NCBI RefSeq assembly: GCF_016925555.1
Contig: NZ_CP070479.1
Span: 700,151-764,150, forward strand
DNA from: Mycoplasma tauri
GTDB taxonomy: Bacteria; Bacillota_I; Bacilli_A; Mycoplasmatales; Metamycoplasmataceae
Direction: 5' to 3'
DNA: 64,000 nucleotides
Within the stretch, counting starts at the first letter, position 1. The number at the start of each line of letters is the position of its first letter. The translations under genes were made by a program, and so were the position numbers. Below are positions 1 through 10,583 of this stretch, in pieces. The notes under the pieces were generated by a model. It saw only the letters and a program-made list of their open reading frames with translations, ran no database searches and was not told the DNA's origin.

Positions 1-11
1 AAGGGGGTTTT

Positions 12-1508
12 ATGAAAAAAACAATTTTAATAGTTATTGACGGACTAGGATTAAGAAATGAAATACAAGGCAACGGTTTTAAGCTTGCACACACTCCAAC
101 TTTTGACAATCTTTTTAAAAACTATCCAAATAGCATAATTCAAGCTAGTGGTGAATATGTTGGATTACCTAGTGGTCAAATGGGAAATTCAGAGGTTGGT
201 CATATTAACATTGGAGCAGGAACAGTTGTTTATACTGGCCTAAGTTTAATAAATAAAGCAATTGCTGATGGTGATTTTGAGAAAAACAAGGTTTTCTTAT
301 CAGTTTTTGATGATATTTTAAAAAATGATTCAACACTTCATCTAATGGGTCTCTTAAGCCCTGGTGGTGTACATTCATTAGAAAATCATTTGTTCAAAAT
401 TTTGGATATGGCAAATGCTTATGGCTTAAAAAAAGTATCAGTCCATGTATTTGGTGATGGCCGTGATGTGGCTCCAAAATCAATTATTCCATCGCTACAA
501 ATTCTATTAAATAAATGCAATGAATATGGGTATAAAATAGCTACAATTGGCGGAAGATTTTATGGAATGGACCGTGATAAAATGTTTGACAGAGTTCAAA
601 AATGCTATGATGCTTTACTTGGCAAATCACAAGAAGAGTTTTTAGACCCAATTGAGTATGTAAATGAACAATATTCTAAAGGTATTTATGATGAATTTTT
701 AATTCCTGCTTGCAACAAAAATGCTAATTTTATTAAGGATAATGATTCAATTATCTTCTTTAACTTTAGACCTGATAGAGCAAGACAACTTTCACATCTT
801 TTTCTTAACACGAAACTTTATGAATATAAAGCTAATAAACAGGTAAAGATTTCAAAATTTGCATCAATGATGAAATATGAGGGAATCGATACTTTGGTTG
901 CTTTTAACGAAATGGAAATCTCAAATCCAATAGGTAGGGTTTTAGAAAAAGCAGGAAAATCACAATTAAGACTTGCTGAAACTCAAAAATATGCTCATGT
1001 TACATATTTTATGGATGGTGGTAATGACATTATTTTGAATAATTCAAAAAGAATCATGGTGGATTCTTTAAAAGTCGAAAGCTATGCAAATGCTCCGCAT
1101 ATGTCTGCCAAAGAAATAACTGATGAACTTATTAAAAATTGTTTAGATTATGATATGACAATTATGAATTTCGCAAACCCTGATATGGTTGGTCATACAG
1201 GCAATTTAAAATCAACTATTGAGGCAGTTAGTTTTTTAGACACGCAAATAAAGAGAATTATTGAATTTGCAGAAGCTAATAATATAACTGTTTTCATTAC
1301 AGCTGATCATGGAAATGCTGAAATTACTGAAGATGAAAATGGCAAGCCCGCAACAAAGCACACTAGCAGTCCTGTTATGTTAATATGTTCTGATAAAACT
1401 ATAAAACTAAAAGATGGTAAATTAGCTAATGTTGCTCCTACAGTTTTAGACTACATAAATATTGAAAAACCAAAAGAAATGGATGAGGAGTCTTTACTTA
1501 TTAGATAA
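12..1508 (+). CDS. gpmI: 2,3-bisphosphoglycerate-independent phosphoglycerate mutase
   Basis: The 498-residue protein interconverts 3- and 2-phosphoglycerate in glycolysis, in the cytosol. It starts with the metal-binding VIDGLG motif, then GQMGNSEVGHINIGAG, which carries the catalytic serine near residue 60, and ends with TADHGNAE, a metal-ligand motif. Length is close to the usual 500-515, so it looks complete. An AGGGGG ribosome site sits just before the ATG at the window edge. The stop codon overlaps the start of the next gene (TAATG), so the two are probably translationally coupled. Glycolysis is the main ATP source in fermentative mycoplasmas. The family call is secure; a promoter, if any, lies outside the window. 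Confidence 0.97.
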   Translation: MKKTILIVIDGLGLRNEIQGNGFKLAHTPTFDNLFKNYPNSIIQASGEYVGLPSGQMGNSEVGHINIGAGTVVYTGLSLINKAIADGDFEKNKVFLSVFDDILKNDSTLHLMGLLSPGGVHSLENHLFKILDMANAYGLKKVSVHVFGDGRDVAPKSIIPSLQILLNKCNEYGYKIATIGGRFYGMDRDKMFDRVQKCYDALLGKSQEEFLDPIEYVNEQYSKGIYDEFLIPACNKNANFIKDNDSIIFFNFRPDRARQLSHLFLNTKLYEYKANKQVKISKFASMMKYEGIDTLVAFNEMEISNPIGRVLEKAGKSQLRLAETQKYAHVTYFMDGGNDIILNNSKRIMVDSLKVESYANAPHMSAKEITDELIKNCLDYDMTIMNFANPDMVGHTGNLKSTIEAVSFLDTQIKRIIEFAEANNITVFITADHGNAEITEDENGKPATKHTSSPVMLICSDKTIKLKDGKLANVAPTVLDYINIEKPKEMDEESLLIR

Positions 1509-2428
1509 TGAATTTAACAGAAAAAAAATTAATTAAAAGGATAATTTTCAGTGATGTAGACGGAACAATTTACACATACCCAGATAAACAAATCTCTAAA
1601 TTTACAAAGCAAGATATTTTAAATGCTATAAATAATGAAGATATTGAATTTGTTCTAAACACAGGTAATCCTCTTTTGCCTAAATTAAATAAATTAGCTG
1701 ATGAAATAGGTGTTCGTTATATTATTTGTGCTAATGGTGCATCAATATATGATAATTTTAATCATGAGGTTATATACGAAGCTTCTTTCAACTCATTAGA
1801 TGTAAAAAAGACATATGATTTAATTGCAGAATTTAACGAAAATGGCTGTTTTTTTGGTAAAAACGGATATCACTTACTTTCTGATAATCAGCAAACAATA
1901 AACTTTTTGAGTGATTTTTTTGAATTTTCAAATTGAGAAGATAAGTCAAATAAACCTCATGAAGAAATTCATAAAATTGAAATCTATCCAAAAAATAGTG
2001 AAACAAAAAATTTAATTGTTCACAGATTAAATGATATGGAAATTGAAGCGGATATTGCTGTTATGACACACCATATAGAGTTGACACCAAGAAATATTAA
2101 CAAGGGAACAGCAGCTTTATGATTATGCAACAAACTTAATATAGATTCAAATTATGCAATGAGCATTGGAGATAGTGGCAATGATATACCAATGCTAGAA
2201 CTAATTGGTTATTCATATGCTATGGATAATGCACCTCAATATGTAAAAAATGTTGCTAAATTCTACACTAGTGACGTTCTTCAAAATGGACTAGGTGAAG
2301 CAATAAGGGATTACATCCATAGAACACGCCTTCCTTTATTGCAGCAAGAAAAGCAATTTGAAGTTATAAAAAAACAGCAAAAAGCTAAAAGAGATGCTTA
2401 TTATAGAGAAAAAGCTAAACAAAAATAA
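1508..2428 (+). CDS. Cof-type HAD superfamily phosphatase
   Basis: A 306-residue cytosolic HAD hydrolase of the Cof class. Motif I is FSDVDGTIY near residue 15 (nucleophile and acid Asp), and motif IV is SIGDSGNDIPML near residue 220. Two in-frame TGA codons (1934 and 2119) are read as Trp; without that code the gene appears as two pieces. It overlaps the gpmI stop by one base and has no separate promoter. Cof-type enzymes dephosphorylate sugar phosphates, FMN or pyridoxal phosphate; the substrate here cannot be told. The lysine- and glutamine-rich C-terminal tail after residue 275 is outside the catalytic fold. Confidence 0.9.
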
Positions 2429-2435
2429 TAAATTG

Positions 2436-2466
2436 AACACAAGCAATGATAATGTTTGTGTTTTTA
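2436..2466 (+). terminator. Rho-independent terminator after the HAD gene
   Basis: Inverted repeat AACACAA/TTGTGTT around a 13-nt loop, followed by a T-rich run. It lies directly after the stop of the gpmI-HAD pair. Confidence 0.7.
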
Positions 2467-2617
2467 TATAAAATAAACTTACTACATAAATAATAAACAT
2501 TTACAAAAAATGCTATTTTATAGGGATAAATGAATAAGTTAATTAAAGATTAACTATTTTAATATTAAATTTTATATAATTAATAATGTAAATAAATTTT
2601 CTTATATAGGCGGTGAA

Positions 2618-3313
2618 ATGATTGTAGAAAATAAAACAAAAATAAACAATAAAAAAAAGAATTTTTACAGATGATCTACTTGATTTTATTATATGAACTT
2701 GCAAAGATCTAGATGGCCTTTTGCTCTATGATCTTCACTTGCTCTATTATTCTTTGTTCTATTTACAATTTGTATTTGAATAATAAATTTATATTCTAAT
2801 AATTTAACAATCACTATTTTGCTACCTTTTCCAGCCTTCTTATTAATCTGTATTGGGATATCATTTGTTATTTGAATTATCCTAAAATGCAAAATTCTAA
2901 ACATTAAAACTCAAGAAGATTTAATTAATCTCAAAAAAATTTTAATTACTGCTTTGTGTTTTAATCCTTTTTTCTTTATATATCTTTCTTTAATAAATAA
3001 AAAACATGACAAAATAGATGAAAACAATGGCCTTTCCATAAATGAACAAGAAAATATTTTATTCTCAAAAGTCAATAAATTTAATTATAGTTCTGAGCAC
3101 TCTGGGCAAACACATTCATTTGTACTAACAGCTCAATACACTGCTATAAATGAAGAACCAAATAAAACTAAATATGAAAACATACAACACCACAAAAATA
3201 CAAAATTTAAAAATAAAAATAGTGAAATCAACTCTGTTGATACATTGATAAATAATTATGACCCTGGATGAGAACCTATTGAATTAGATGAAGAAAAAAA
3301 AATAAACTGGTAA
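2618..3313 (+). CDS. Hypothetical membrane protein, about three TM segments
   Basis: A 231-residue protein I do not recognise. Reading needs six TGA codons as Trp. A basic N-terminus (residues 1-30, rich in Lys, Arg and Trp) is followed by hydrophobic helices at about 36-60, 66-90 and 108-128. The remaining 100 residues are polar, Asn- and Lys-rich, and probably disordered. The ATG at 2618 follows a GGCGGTG ribosome site. The stop codon lies in the loop of a terminator hairpin. The gene stands alone between a terminator and tRNA-Ser. No catalytic motif is visible, so no function is proposed. Confidence 0.7.
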
Positions 3314-3325
3314 AACCAGTTTTAG
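3304..3325 (+). terminator. Terminator overlapping the stop of the 2618 gene
   Basis: Stem AAACTGGT/ACCAGTTT followed by TTAG. The TAA stop of the gene lies in the short loop, so release of the last ribosome and hairpin folding would compete. Confidence 0.6.
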
Positions 3326-3348
3326 TGATAAATGATTTTACATTTATA

Positions 3349-3438
3349 TGGCCGGCGATAAGGGATTTGAACCCTTGAATGATTTACACCATTATCTGTT
3401 TTCGAGACAGACCTCTTCAGCCACTCGAGCAACCGCCG
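3349..3438 (-). tRNA. tRNA-Ser (anticodon CGA)
   Basis: A 90-nt class II tRNA with CCA encoded. The anticodon loop CTCGAAA is closed by TCTGT/ACAGA; the long variable arm and the GGTTCAAATCC T-arm fit serine. The acceptor stem pairs over 7 bp with one G-U. It reads UCG. Confidence 0.93.
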
Positions 3439-3520
3439 TTTTTAGTAATTTAAACTAATTATTAAATTATAGTTTAAAATATTTAAATAAACTAGATTTT
3501 TAGTTATTGGAAGGATTTAT

Positions 3521-4057
3521 ATGGATGCATCATTAACAATGTGAATAATTTTAGGCACACTTATATTAATTATTTTGAGTATGTTTATAGTAAGTGCAGT
3601 TAAAAGTTCAATTAATAAAAAAAGAAAAATAAAAAAAGACGCTGCTTTTAGTGAAAATTGCAAAAAATATACTGAATTATCAATAATAAAACTAAATGCT
3701 TTAATCACTGTTAATAAAGAGTATTTAGAAAAATTTGAACCCTCAATTGGATCATTTAAAATGAGTGATTTGGTTAATGTTGCAGGCAAATATTTAGATG
3801 AAATTCAAAATGATATGAATTTTAGAGAATATATAGTTAACTCTGATACAACATATGAATTTCTTAAACATTTTGTTAAACTATCACACACAAGAAGCAA
3901 TAATTGAGAAAAAAAGTGCTTTGATGTCATTGATTATTTGAATCGTGAAATGAAATCTATTAGTGAATTCGTTATAACAGAAAACAAAAATAATTATCTT
4001 GAAGAAATTCGTAATTTTTATAAAAATAAGTTGGTTAAAAATGAATCTGCCCAATAA
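3521..4057 (+). CDS. Hypothetical protein with one N-terminal TM helix
   Basis: A 178-residue protein of unknown function. A hydrophobic helix at about residues 6-28 (WIILGTLILIILSMFIVSAV) precedes a basic stretch and a soluble, probably helical domain. It is likely anchored with the C-terminus in the cytoplasm, because positive charges follow the helix. The ATG at 3521 has an AAGGA site 7 nt upstream. Two in-frame TGA codons near the start and middle, and more near the end, are Trp. Its last 17 bases overlap the start of pgsA, suggesting coupled expression. A link to membrane lipid or envelope function is possible from context only. Confidence 0.7.
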
Positions 4058-4676
4058 ATTAACTATATTTAGACTGATTATGTTTATTCCACTTTTAATA
4101 TTAATAACATTATTTGATATTTTGGTTAAAAAAACAATACATTCATATGATATTGCAGGCAGAATAATTCTATCTCTTATTTTATTGATATTTATTGTAG
4201 GAATGATCACTGATTTTTTTGATGGTAAAATTGCTCGTAAATTTAATCAAGTTACATCGTTTGGTAAATTATGAGATCCTATCGCTGACAAATTAGTAAT
4301 AACTACTTTGCTATTATTTCTTTCAATTTATGGCTATATACCATTTTGAATAACTATAATTTTTGTGGCTCGTGATTTGGTTGTTGATGGATCAAGAATT
4401 ATTATGGCTCAAAACAAAATAGGAATTGAAGCTTCTATTTGAGGAAAATTGAAGACATTTATGCAAACATTTGCAATTATTTTTGTATTAATAATCGCTA
4501 TAACATATGATTTTTCTAGTCCAAAACACCTTTTTTATAGTGCTAAAGGACAAGATTATTTATTTTGATTATCTTTATATTTAATAAATATTCCAATAAT
4601 TGTATCTTTATTCTTCAGTATACTATCTGGATATAAATATTTAAAAACTATTAAGCCATTTTTAAATACAAAATAA
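4041..4676 (+). CDS. pgsA: CDP-diacylglycerol-glycerol-3-phosphate 3-phosphatidyltransferase
   Basis: The 211-residue integral membrane enzyme makes phosphatidylglycerophosphate from CDP-diacylglycerol and glycerol-3-phosphate. The CDP-alcohol phosphotransferase signature is complete: DFFDGKIAR, then GKLWDPIAD about ten residues later. The W in this motif is a TGA codon. Several hydrophobic helices follow. I chose ATG 4041 because it gives the typical MNLPNKLTIFR start; an in-frame codon at 3999 lies inside the upstream gene. It faces cdsA, which makes its substrate, across a shared terminator. Confidence 0.95.
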
Positions 4677-4678
4677 AT

Positions 4679-4719
4679 AAAAAAAATAGAGAGTGAAACA
4701 TAAATATCTCTATTTTTTT
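4679..4719. terminator. Bidirectional terminator between pgsA and cdsA
   Basis: Stem AAAAAATAGAGA/TCTCTATTTTTT with a 14-nt loop gives a U-run on either strand. It serves both convergent genes. Confidence 0.85.
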
Positions 4720-5629
4720 ATACAAATTTATATATTAATGCAATCATTGTTACTATGACACACAAACTATCAAATCTATCTAATATGCCGCCATGTGCTA
4801 AAAGAATCTTTGAATAATCTTTAACAGCATTTAATCTTTTTAAATAAGAAAAGTACAAATCTCCTATAACAGCAGCAAGTGGAGCAATAATTGCTGCAAT
4901 TATTTGTAAAAACACTTGTCCACCAAATAGATTAAAACCAAATATAATGCTTGCAGAAAAAATTAAACAAAGAGAAACACCAACAATAAAACCTTCTCAT
5001 GTTTTTTTAGGAGAAATATTAGGAGCAAATGGTAAATTTATTCATTTTTTTCCAAATAGTAATCCACCAAAAAAACCACCAGTATCTGTAACTACTGATG
5101 CTCCAAATAACAATATAATTAATTGCCAATTATAAAATGAAATATAAAGCAAAAATATCATACTATTAGTTATAAAAAACAAAGAAAATCAAATATGTAA
5201 AGCTCTAATTATTCTATCTGCAAATGTCATATTAACCCTTGTTGATAGCTCTATTAGTAAAAATAATAAAGTTATAATTGTAAAAATAATTAGATTAACT
5301 CAATTAAACAACGCTTCATTTGTGTATACTTTTAACTTATCTACACTTATCTGATTTGGAATATTTCTTAACAATTCCATTGATGTGTTAATTGGCATAA
5401 AAATGCACAATATAATTGCAAAAGGCAATAAATAAATTATTCATTTAGGTAGCCTAAATGCTTTAAATAATTCATAACCAATAACCCATGTCATCATTGA
5501 TACAAATAGATAGCAAATTATTCTAATTTCATAACTTTTGCTTCCTAAAATTTCTCCAATAACAACAAAAGAAATTATAAATATTGCGAACAAAATGCCT
5601 GGTATAACACGCTGTTTTAAAATATTCAT
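4718..5629 (-). CDS. cdsA: Phosphatidate cytidylyltransferase
   Basis: A 303-residue polytopic membrane enzyme that converts phosphatidic acid and CTP to CDP-diacylglycerol, the precursor used by PgsA. The C-terminal family signature is intact: SYLKR, KD, then [10 protein letters not shown] near residue 285. The reading frame is open for 303 codons only if its many TGA codons are Trp. No Shine-Dalgarno site precedes the ATG; instead a TATAAT box lies 6 nt upstream, so the mRNA is predicted to be leaderless. A shared bidirectional terminator ends the gene. Confidence 0.95.
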
Positions 5630-5635
5630 AATTTA

Positions 5636-5641
5636 ATTATA
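5636..5641 (-). promoter_or_regulatory. -10 box of cdsA
   Basis: TATAAT on the minus strand, 6 nt before the cdsA ATG. Transcription would start at or next to the A of ATG. Confidence 0.6.
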
Positions 5642-5657
5642 AAATTAAAATTAATTA

Positions 5658-6284
5658 TTAATAATAAATATCGTTGATATATGTATATTTATTTTTTAAA
5701 TAAATCATTACAGGATACATACTAAATATAATCATTGCACCAAAAATAGGCTCAAATGTAATATTAACTATATGAGAAGGAATTCATAACTCAATAGGCA
5801 CTATCCCATTTTTACTAAGTGGCACACCTGTAATATTTTCTCTAATATACGCATGTGCAAAAACAAAACAACTATTTAACATTGCAGCAAAAATAGCTAT
5901 CACCACTAATTTTCACACTTTAGGATCTCAATTAACATTGAATACTGAAAATAAAAGAAAAACTACAATCGCAGTCTCAACTCTTGGGAGAACCGAAAGA
6001 TCAAATAATTGATACTTTGCAACACCATAAATAAAAGCCGCTATTAAAGACGACATTCCAAAAGAAAATCCAGAAACAATATTTCCCAAAAAACCTAAAT
6101 GATAGGTAGCAATGACAATAATTACAGTGCCATAAGTTAACTGTGTATGTCCTAAATGTATAAACCCTATATTGGGAGCTATAGCACAAAGAATAAATCA
6201 ACTGACATATACAGATAGTGCTGTTAATTTGTAAATACTACTTGTTCTATTGTTTCTAACTCTGCGATGCTTATTTTTATACAT
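5658..6284 (-). CDS. ECF transporter S component (substrate unknown)
   Basis: A 208-residue protein with about six hydrophobic helices. The central part, IGFIHLGHTQLTYGT, then LGFLGNIVSGFSFGMSSLI (residues 39-82), resembles the conserved second-third helix region of vitamin-binding ECF S components, and the C-terminal NITFEPIFGAM also fits. Such proteins capture a vitamin or metal and work with a shared EcfAA'T module, which is not in this window. Four TGA codons are Trp. No ribosome site is visible; TATAAT lies 7 nt before the ATG. The substrate cannot be inferred from sequence. Confidence 0.7.
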
Positions 6285-6291
6285 AATGGTT

Positions 6292-6297
6292 ATTATA
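6292..6297 (-). promoter_or_regulatory. -10 box of the 5658 ECF S gene
   Basis: TATAAT on the minus strand, 7 nt before the ATG at 6284; predicted leaderless start. Confidence 0.55.
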
Positions 6298-6307
6298 TTC
6301 CAAAATA

Positions 6308-6335
6308 AATAAAAAATCAGCTATATGCTGATTAA
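6308..6335 (-). terminator. Terminator after apt
   Basis: On the minus strand, stem AATCAGC/GCTGATT with a 5-nt loop, then a T-rich tract. It closes the rimP-to-apt transcription unit. Confidence 0.75.
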
Positions 6336-6346
6336 TATATTTTCTC

Positions 6347-6862
6347 TTAAAATTTTACAAGCGAAACAATATCGAAATCTCCTTCAGTTTTGAGAAAATC
6401 TCTACCGTTTAATTGTTCTAACTCAAGAAGTAAAATAACTTTCTTTACAATAGCCCCCTGATCTTTAAGCAATTTTATTATTGCTTTTAAAGTGCCACCT
6501 GTTGCTAAAACATCATCAACTATAGCAACAGTTTGCCCAGGTTTGATAAAACCGTCTTGAATTTGTAAAATATTATTGCCATATTCTAAATCATATGATT
6601 TTGAAATTACTTTTCCAGGTAACTTACCAGGTTTACGAACCATAATAAATGGTTTACTCAATTTTGCAGCTGTAGGAGTACCAAATAAGAATCCCCTTGC
6701 ATCAGGTCCAACTATTACATCTACATCTTTAGCTTCTTCTGAAATCAATTCAATTGTTTTATGTAATGCTTGACCGTTTGCTAATAATGGAGAAATATCT
6801 TTAAACAAAACACCTGGTTTTGGAAAATCATTAACATCTCTAATAAATTTTTTTAAATCCAT
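6347..6862 (-). CDS. apt: Adenine phosphoribosyltransferase
   Basis: A 171-residue cytosolic salvage enzyme that joins adenine and PRPP to give AMP. The PRPP-binding motif VAIVDDVLATGGT is at about residues 112-124, and VIVGPDARGFLFG near residue 50 matches the family's base-side loop. The AAAGGAA ribosome site precedes ATG. It lies 17 nt downstream of infB and is probably the last gene of that operon, followed by a clear terminator. Mycoplasmas depend on salvage of host purines, so the enzyme is expected. Length is normal. Confidence 0.96.
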   Translation of the reverse strand: MDLKKFIRDVNDFPKPGVLFKDISPLLANGQALHKTIELISEEAKDVDVIVGPDARGFLFGTPTAAKLSKPFIMVRKPGKLPGKVISKSYDLEYGNNILQIQDGFIKPGQTVAIVDDVLATGGTLKAIIKLLKDQGAIVKKVILLLELEQLNGRDFLKTEGDFDIVSLVKF

Positions 6863-6879
6863 AAATTCCTTTTACATCT

Positions 6880-8685
6880 TTATTGAGATACAGGAACATC
6901 TTCAAAGAATTCTAATATATCATCTTCTTGTACATCATTAAATTTCCTAATATGTGTTCCAAAATCTTTTCCTTTTTCTACTACTTTAACATCATTTGTT
7001 TCTCTTTTAAGAGACTCAATAACACCTTCGTGAATCAATTTTCTTTTTCTAAAAACTTTAACTTTGCAATTTGCCTTAACAACACCATCATCAAGCATAC
7101 ATCCAGCGATTGTTCCAACTTTTGAATAGAAGAAAACTTTAATACAGTGCGCAGAACCAATTTTTTTCTCTTCATATACAATAGGCTTTTCACCATCAAG
7201 AATTGTCTGTACATCTTCAATAATCTTATAAATAACATCATTTGAAATAATTTTTACGCCCGCTTGCTTTGCCGCTTGCTTCGTATTTGGAGAAATTTTA
7301 ATATTAAATGTAATGATCATCGCATTAGAAGCTTGAGCTAATAAAATATCGCCACTTGTTATTTGACCAACTTGTGTCCCAATAACTCTTATAGCAGCTT
7401 CACTATTTTCCATATCACTAAGTTTATTTTTAATAGCTTCTGCTGTTCCTTGCATGTCAGCCCTAATTAAGACATTAAAAATCTTTTTACCAGAATCAAG
7501 CTGTACATTTTGATTTTTTTCATACAATCCAATACTCTTATCGATTTGTGCTTTATTAGTTGCTAATTTCTTTGCATATTTTTCGTCTTCAAAACCAATA
7601 AATCTATCGCCAGCTAAAGGCGTGTTATTCAATCCAGCTATTTTTACAGGCATGCCTGGTTCTGCAAAATCAACAAATGATCCGCCAGGGCTTTTAATAC
7701 TTCTTATTCTTCCATAAGAGGACCCTGCAACTATAAAATCTCCCTTATAAAGAGTACCATTCTCAATAATAACAGTAGTTATTGAGCCTACACCTTTATC
7801 GATTTTACTTTCAATAACTGTACCAACTGGATATCTATTTGGATTTGCTTTTAAATCCAAAATATCAGCTAATAAAATAATTGCATTAAATAAATCATTA
7901 ATTCCTTCACCTTTTAATGCTGAACCATAAACAACTTGAACATCTCCGCCATACTCTTCAATTAAAACATCAACTTCCATTAATTCACGTTTAATTTTGT
8001 CAAGATTCTTCTGAGGTTTGTCCATTTTGTTAACAAAAACAATAATAGGTACATTTGCCGCTTTAGCATGTAAAATAGCTTCTTTGGTCTGAGGCATAAC
8101 CCCATCATCAGCAGCAACAACTAAGATGACAATGTCTGTTACTTTTGCGCCTCTAGAACGCATTTCTCCAAATGCTTCATGACCTGGAGTATCAATAAAA
8201 GTTATCTTATTCCCATTATGCACAATTTGATATGCGCCGGTGTGTTGTGTAATACCAGAACTTTCAGTTTCAACAACATTAGTTTTTCTTATATAATCGA
8301 TTAAAGAAGTTTTTCCATGGTCAACATGTCCCATAACTGTAATAATTGGAGGCCTTTTTATTAATGACTGTTCAGAATCATTAAACTTAACTTCATTTAG
8401 AAAATTACCTGCATCAATATTTTCTTCTTTTTTAAAGTCTAGACCTTGTTCAAGACATATTTCGGCAATTTCTTCCTCTTCCAAAATGTGGTTAATCTGA
8501 TAAAACTTACCTTTTAAAAGAAAACGTTTAATTAAATTATTTGCGTTTATCCCTATTTTATTAGCAAATTCTCCAAGTGGCATTTTATTCGTAAAAATAA
8601 ATGTACCATTCACAACCTCTGTTTTAACGTCTGATAATTGCTCTTTGATTTCATTTGTATTACTTATTCTGTTTTTCTTAGCCAT
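6880..8685 (-). CDS. infB: Translation initiation factor IF-2
   Basis: A 601-residue GTPase that brings fMet-tRNA to the 30S subunit. It has a short N-terminal region with one IF2-N module (residues 30-80), then the G domain with GHVDHGKT at 119-126, DTPGHEAF and NKMD. Beta-barrel domain II, domain III and the fMet-tRNA-binding C-terminal domain follow. The long acidic N-terminal extension of many bacteria is absent, as is usual in mycoplasmas. A GAGGAAAA site precedes ATG. The start overlaps the end of ylxR by 22 nt. Confidence 0.98.
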   Translation of the reverse strand: MAKKNRISNTNEIKEQLSDVKTEVVNGTFIFTNKMPLGEFANKIGINANNLIKRFLLKGKFYQINHILEEEEIAEICLEQGLDFKKEENIDAGNFLNEVKFNDSEQSLIKRPPIITVMGHVDHGKTSLIDYIRKTNVVETESSGITQHTGAYQIVHNGNKITFIDTPGHEAFGEMRSRGAKVTDIVILVVAADDGVMPQTKEAILHAKAANVPIIVFVNKMDKPQKNLDKIKRELMEVDVLIEEYGGDVQVVYGSALKGEGINDLFNAIILLADILDLKANPNRYPVGTVIESKIDKGVGSITTVIIENGTLYKGDFIVAGSSYGRIRSIKSPGGSFVDFAEPGMPVKIAGLNNTPLAGDRFIGFEDEKYAKKLATNKAQIDKSIGLYEKNQNVQLDSGKKIFNVLIRADMQGTAEAIKNKLSDMENSEAAIRVIGTQVGQITSGDILLAQASNAMIITFNIKISPNTKQAAKQAGVKIISNDVIYKIIEDVQTILDGEKPIVYEEKKIGSAHCIKVFFYSKVGTIAGCMLDDGVVKANCKVKVFRKRKLIHEGVIESLKRETNDVKVVEKGKDFGTHIRKFNDVQEDDILEFFEDVPVSQ

Positions 8686-8963
8686 TTTTCCTCCTTCAAA
8701 ATTTTTTCAATGTTGTTGTAAGTTTCTTTGGAAACAGCAGTTCTAAAAGTTTTATTTAAGCATTTCTTTTTAACAATAATTTCTCAATTTTTTTCAGTCG
8801 GTATAAAATACGCACCACGGCCTTTTAATTTTCTACTAAGATCTAATTGAATAATTTGCTCACCCTTATTATAATCAAATCTTAACATTTTGCTTTGTAA
8901 CTCTATAAGTCCAGATGCAATACATTTACGATTAAAATCTTTGATTTTATCATTCTTCATCAT
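8664..8963 (-). CDS. ylxR: YlxR family RNA-binding protein (DUF448)
   Basis: A 99-residue basic protein. The family motifs are RKCIASG near the N-terminus, then LRFDYNKG and GRGAYFIP in the middle; the one TGA between is Trp. YlxR proteins sit between nusA and infB in Firmicutes and have been linked to RNA and to RNase P, but the role is not settled. It is translationally nested: it starts within the end of nusA and ends inside infB. ATG 8963 was chosen; the next codon is also ATG (8960), and a further ATG at 8972 is possible. Confidence 0.85.
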
Positions 8964-10581
8964 TAATGTCACTCAAGTCTATTCCTTCATCAAGTCCAAA
9001 ATTGCTCAAATCATTGTCAATTTTGAAATTTTTAGCTACATCTTTAGCTTTTTTATAATCAATTAAGTCTTCCTTAATTTTTTCTACTTCAACAACTGGT
9101 TCCTCATTAAATTCTTCACTATCTAGTGAGTCAACTTCACTTTCTAAATTACCATAACGCTGTATAAGTTCGTCAAACTCAAGACCATGATTTTCTTGAT
9201 CAAAGAATTCTTGTTCTTTTTCTTTGAAAGCTAAAATATCTTTATCAAAGCCCTCAAAACTCAACTCAAGACTATTGAAATTATTATTTCTCTTAACATT
9301 TCTTCTTGAAGGAGTAAAATCTGACCTTAATGGTTTTTTAATAGATGTTTTGTATCTTTTTTCAGATCTTATAAGATCATCTATTTCTCTTGCTTTATCC
9401 TCATCAAATTCAATTTTCAAAGATTTTGCTTCTTCAGTTGTTATGACATCAAAATTTAAACCAGTGAGCTTAGAAGCTAGTGTTGTATTTGATCCTTTCT
9501 TACCAATCATTGCAGATAAACCAGATTTAGTTGTTATAGCATAAAATGTATTTTTATCATTGCCCTTTTGAACTAACGAAACTAAATGACCAGGTTCTAA
9601 ACATCTTCTTATAAACTCTTTTACATTATCTGAATGTAAAATAATATCAACTTTTTCATACTTTTCAGGATCTAATCCCTCGTTAAGCTCATTAAAAATT
9701 AAGTTTATTCTTGATGAATTTTGTCCAATAATAGCACCATAAACATCAATATTTTCATTACCTTCTGTAGCTCTGAAAACAGCTTTTGTTCTTTCACCAG
9801 GACTTCTTATAATATTTACAATTTCAATTTGTCCATTTGCTATCTCAGGTATATTTTTAAATAAAATTTTCTCAACAATTTTTGGTGAATCAAGTGACAC
9901 AGTTATTTGACTTAATTTTGTTTCTTCATCAACTGATTCTATAACAACGTCAAAAATTGAGCCTGGATTTATAGCTCTAGCAGCACTAATTAAATTAGCT
10001 GGTAAATGTGCCATAGTGCCATCTTCGTTTATTTGAACATTTCAAGAACCTTTTTTATTTTTAGAAATAAAGGTTGCCTTAACAGTTTCTCCTATTCTAT
10101 TTGAATATTTTTCATAAATTATTGATTTTTGTAATCTTTTAACGGCTTGTAAAATTGAAGACTCAATAATTTTTGGTATTTTTTGAACACTAGGATTATT
10201 AGAATTTTTTAAACTAATTAAATCAATTTCAATTTTTACAGTATCTCCAACTTCAACACTTTTGTTTATCTTTTTAGCTTCACTGAGTGATATATTGAAA
10301 AATTTAACAGTAATTGGGTCATCAAACATAATATCAGCCATATCATTATCACTAATAACTATTGCTTCAGTATTAAAAATTCTTATTTCCTCTTTATCTT
10401 GATTAAGCTCAAAAACAATATTGGCTTCAGGGTCAATATTTTTTTGAACTATTCTATTTACTTCTTCTGAAAAAATTTCTATTAACTTATCAATAGGAAA
10501 TTTTTCTTTCTCATTAAGTCCATGAATAATTTGATATCAAATTTTTGGGCTATTTATTTTGTTATCTAATTGTTCTTTCAT
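8947..10581 (-). CDS. nusA: Transcription termination/antitermination factor NusA
   Basis: A 544-residue RNA polymerase cofactor. The N-terminal RNAP-binding domain begins MKEQLDNKI, an S1 domain lies near residues 150-210, and two KH modules follow (PGERTKAVF and AMIGKKGSNTTLASKLTG). The C-terminal 130 residues are acidic and charged, replacing the repeats of E. coli NusA. The codon at 8950 is TGA, read as Trp, and the true stop TAA follows directly. AGCGAGGAT, inside the end of rimP, is its ribosome site. NusA may regulate its own operon (see the leader hairpin at 11066). Confidence 0.95.
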
Positions 10582-10583
10582 AA

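Noticed and set aside
2689..2904. Open frame on the minus strand
   Set aside because: It lies opposite the TM-coding part of the 2618 gene, which has a good ribosome site and continuous frame; the reverse frame is a shadow.
6001..6201. Short minus-strand frame rich in Cys, Tyr and Trp
   Set aside because: It is another frame of the ECF S gene 5658-6284, which gives a proper membrane protein once TGA is read as Trp.
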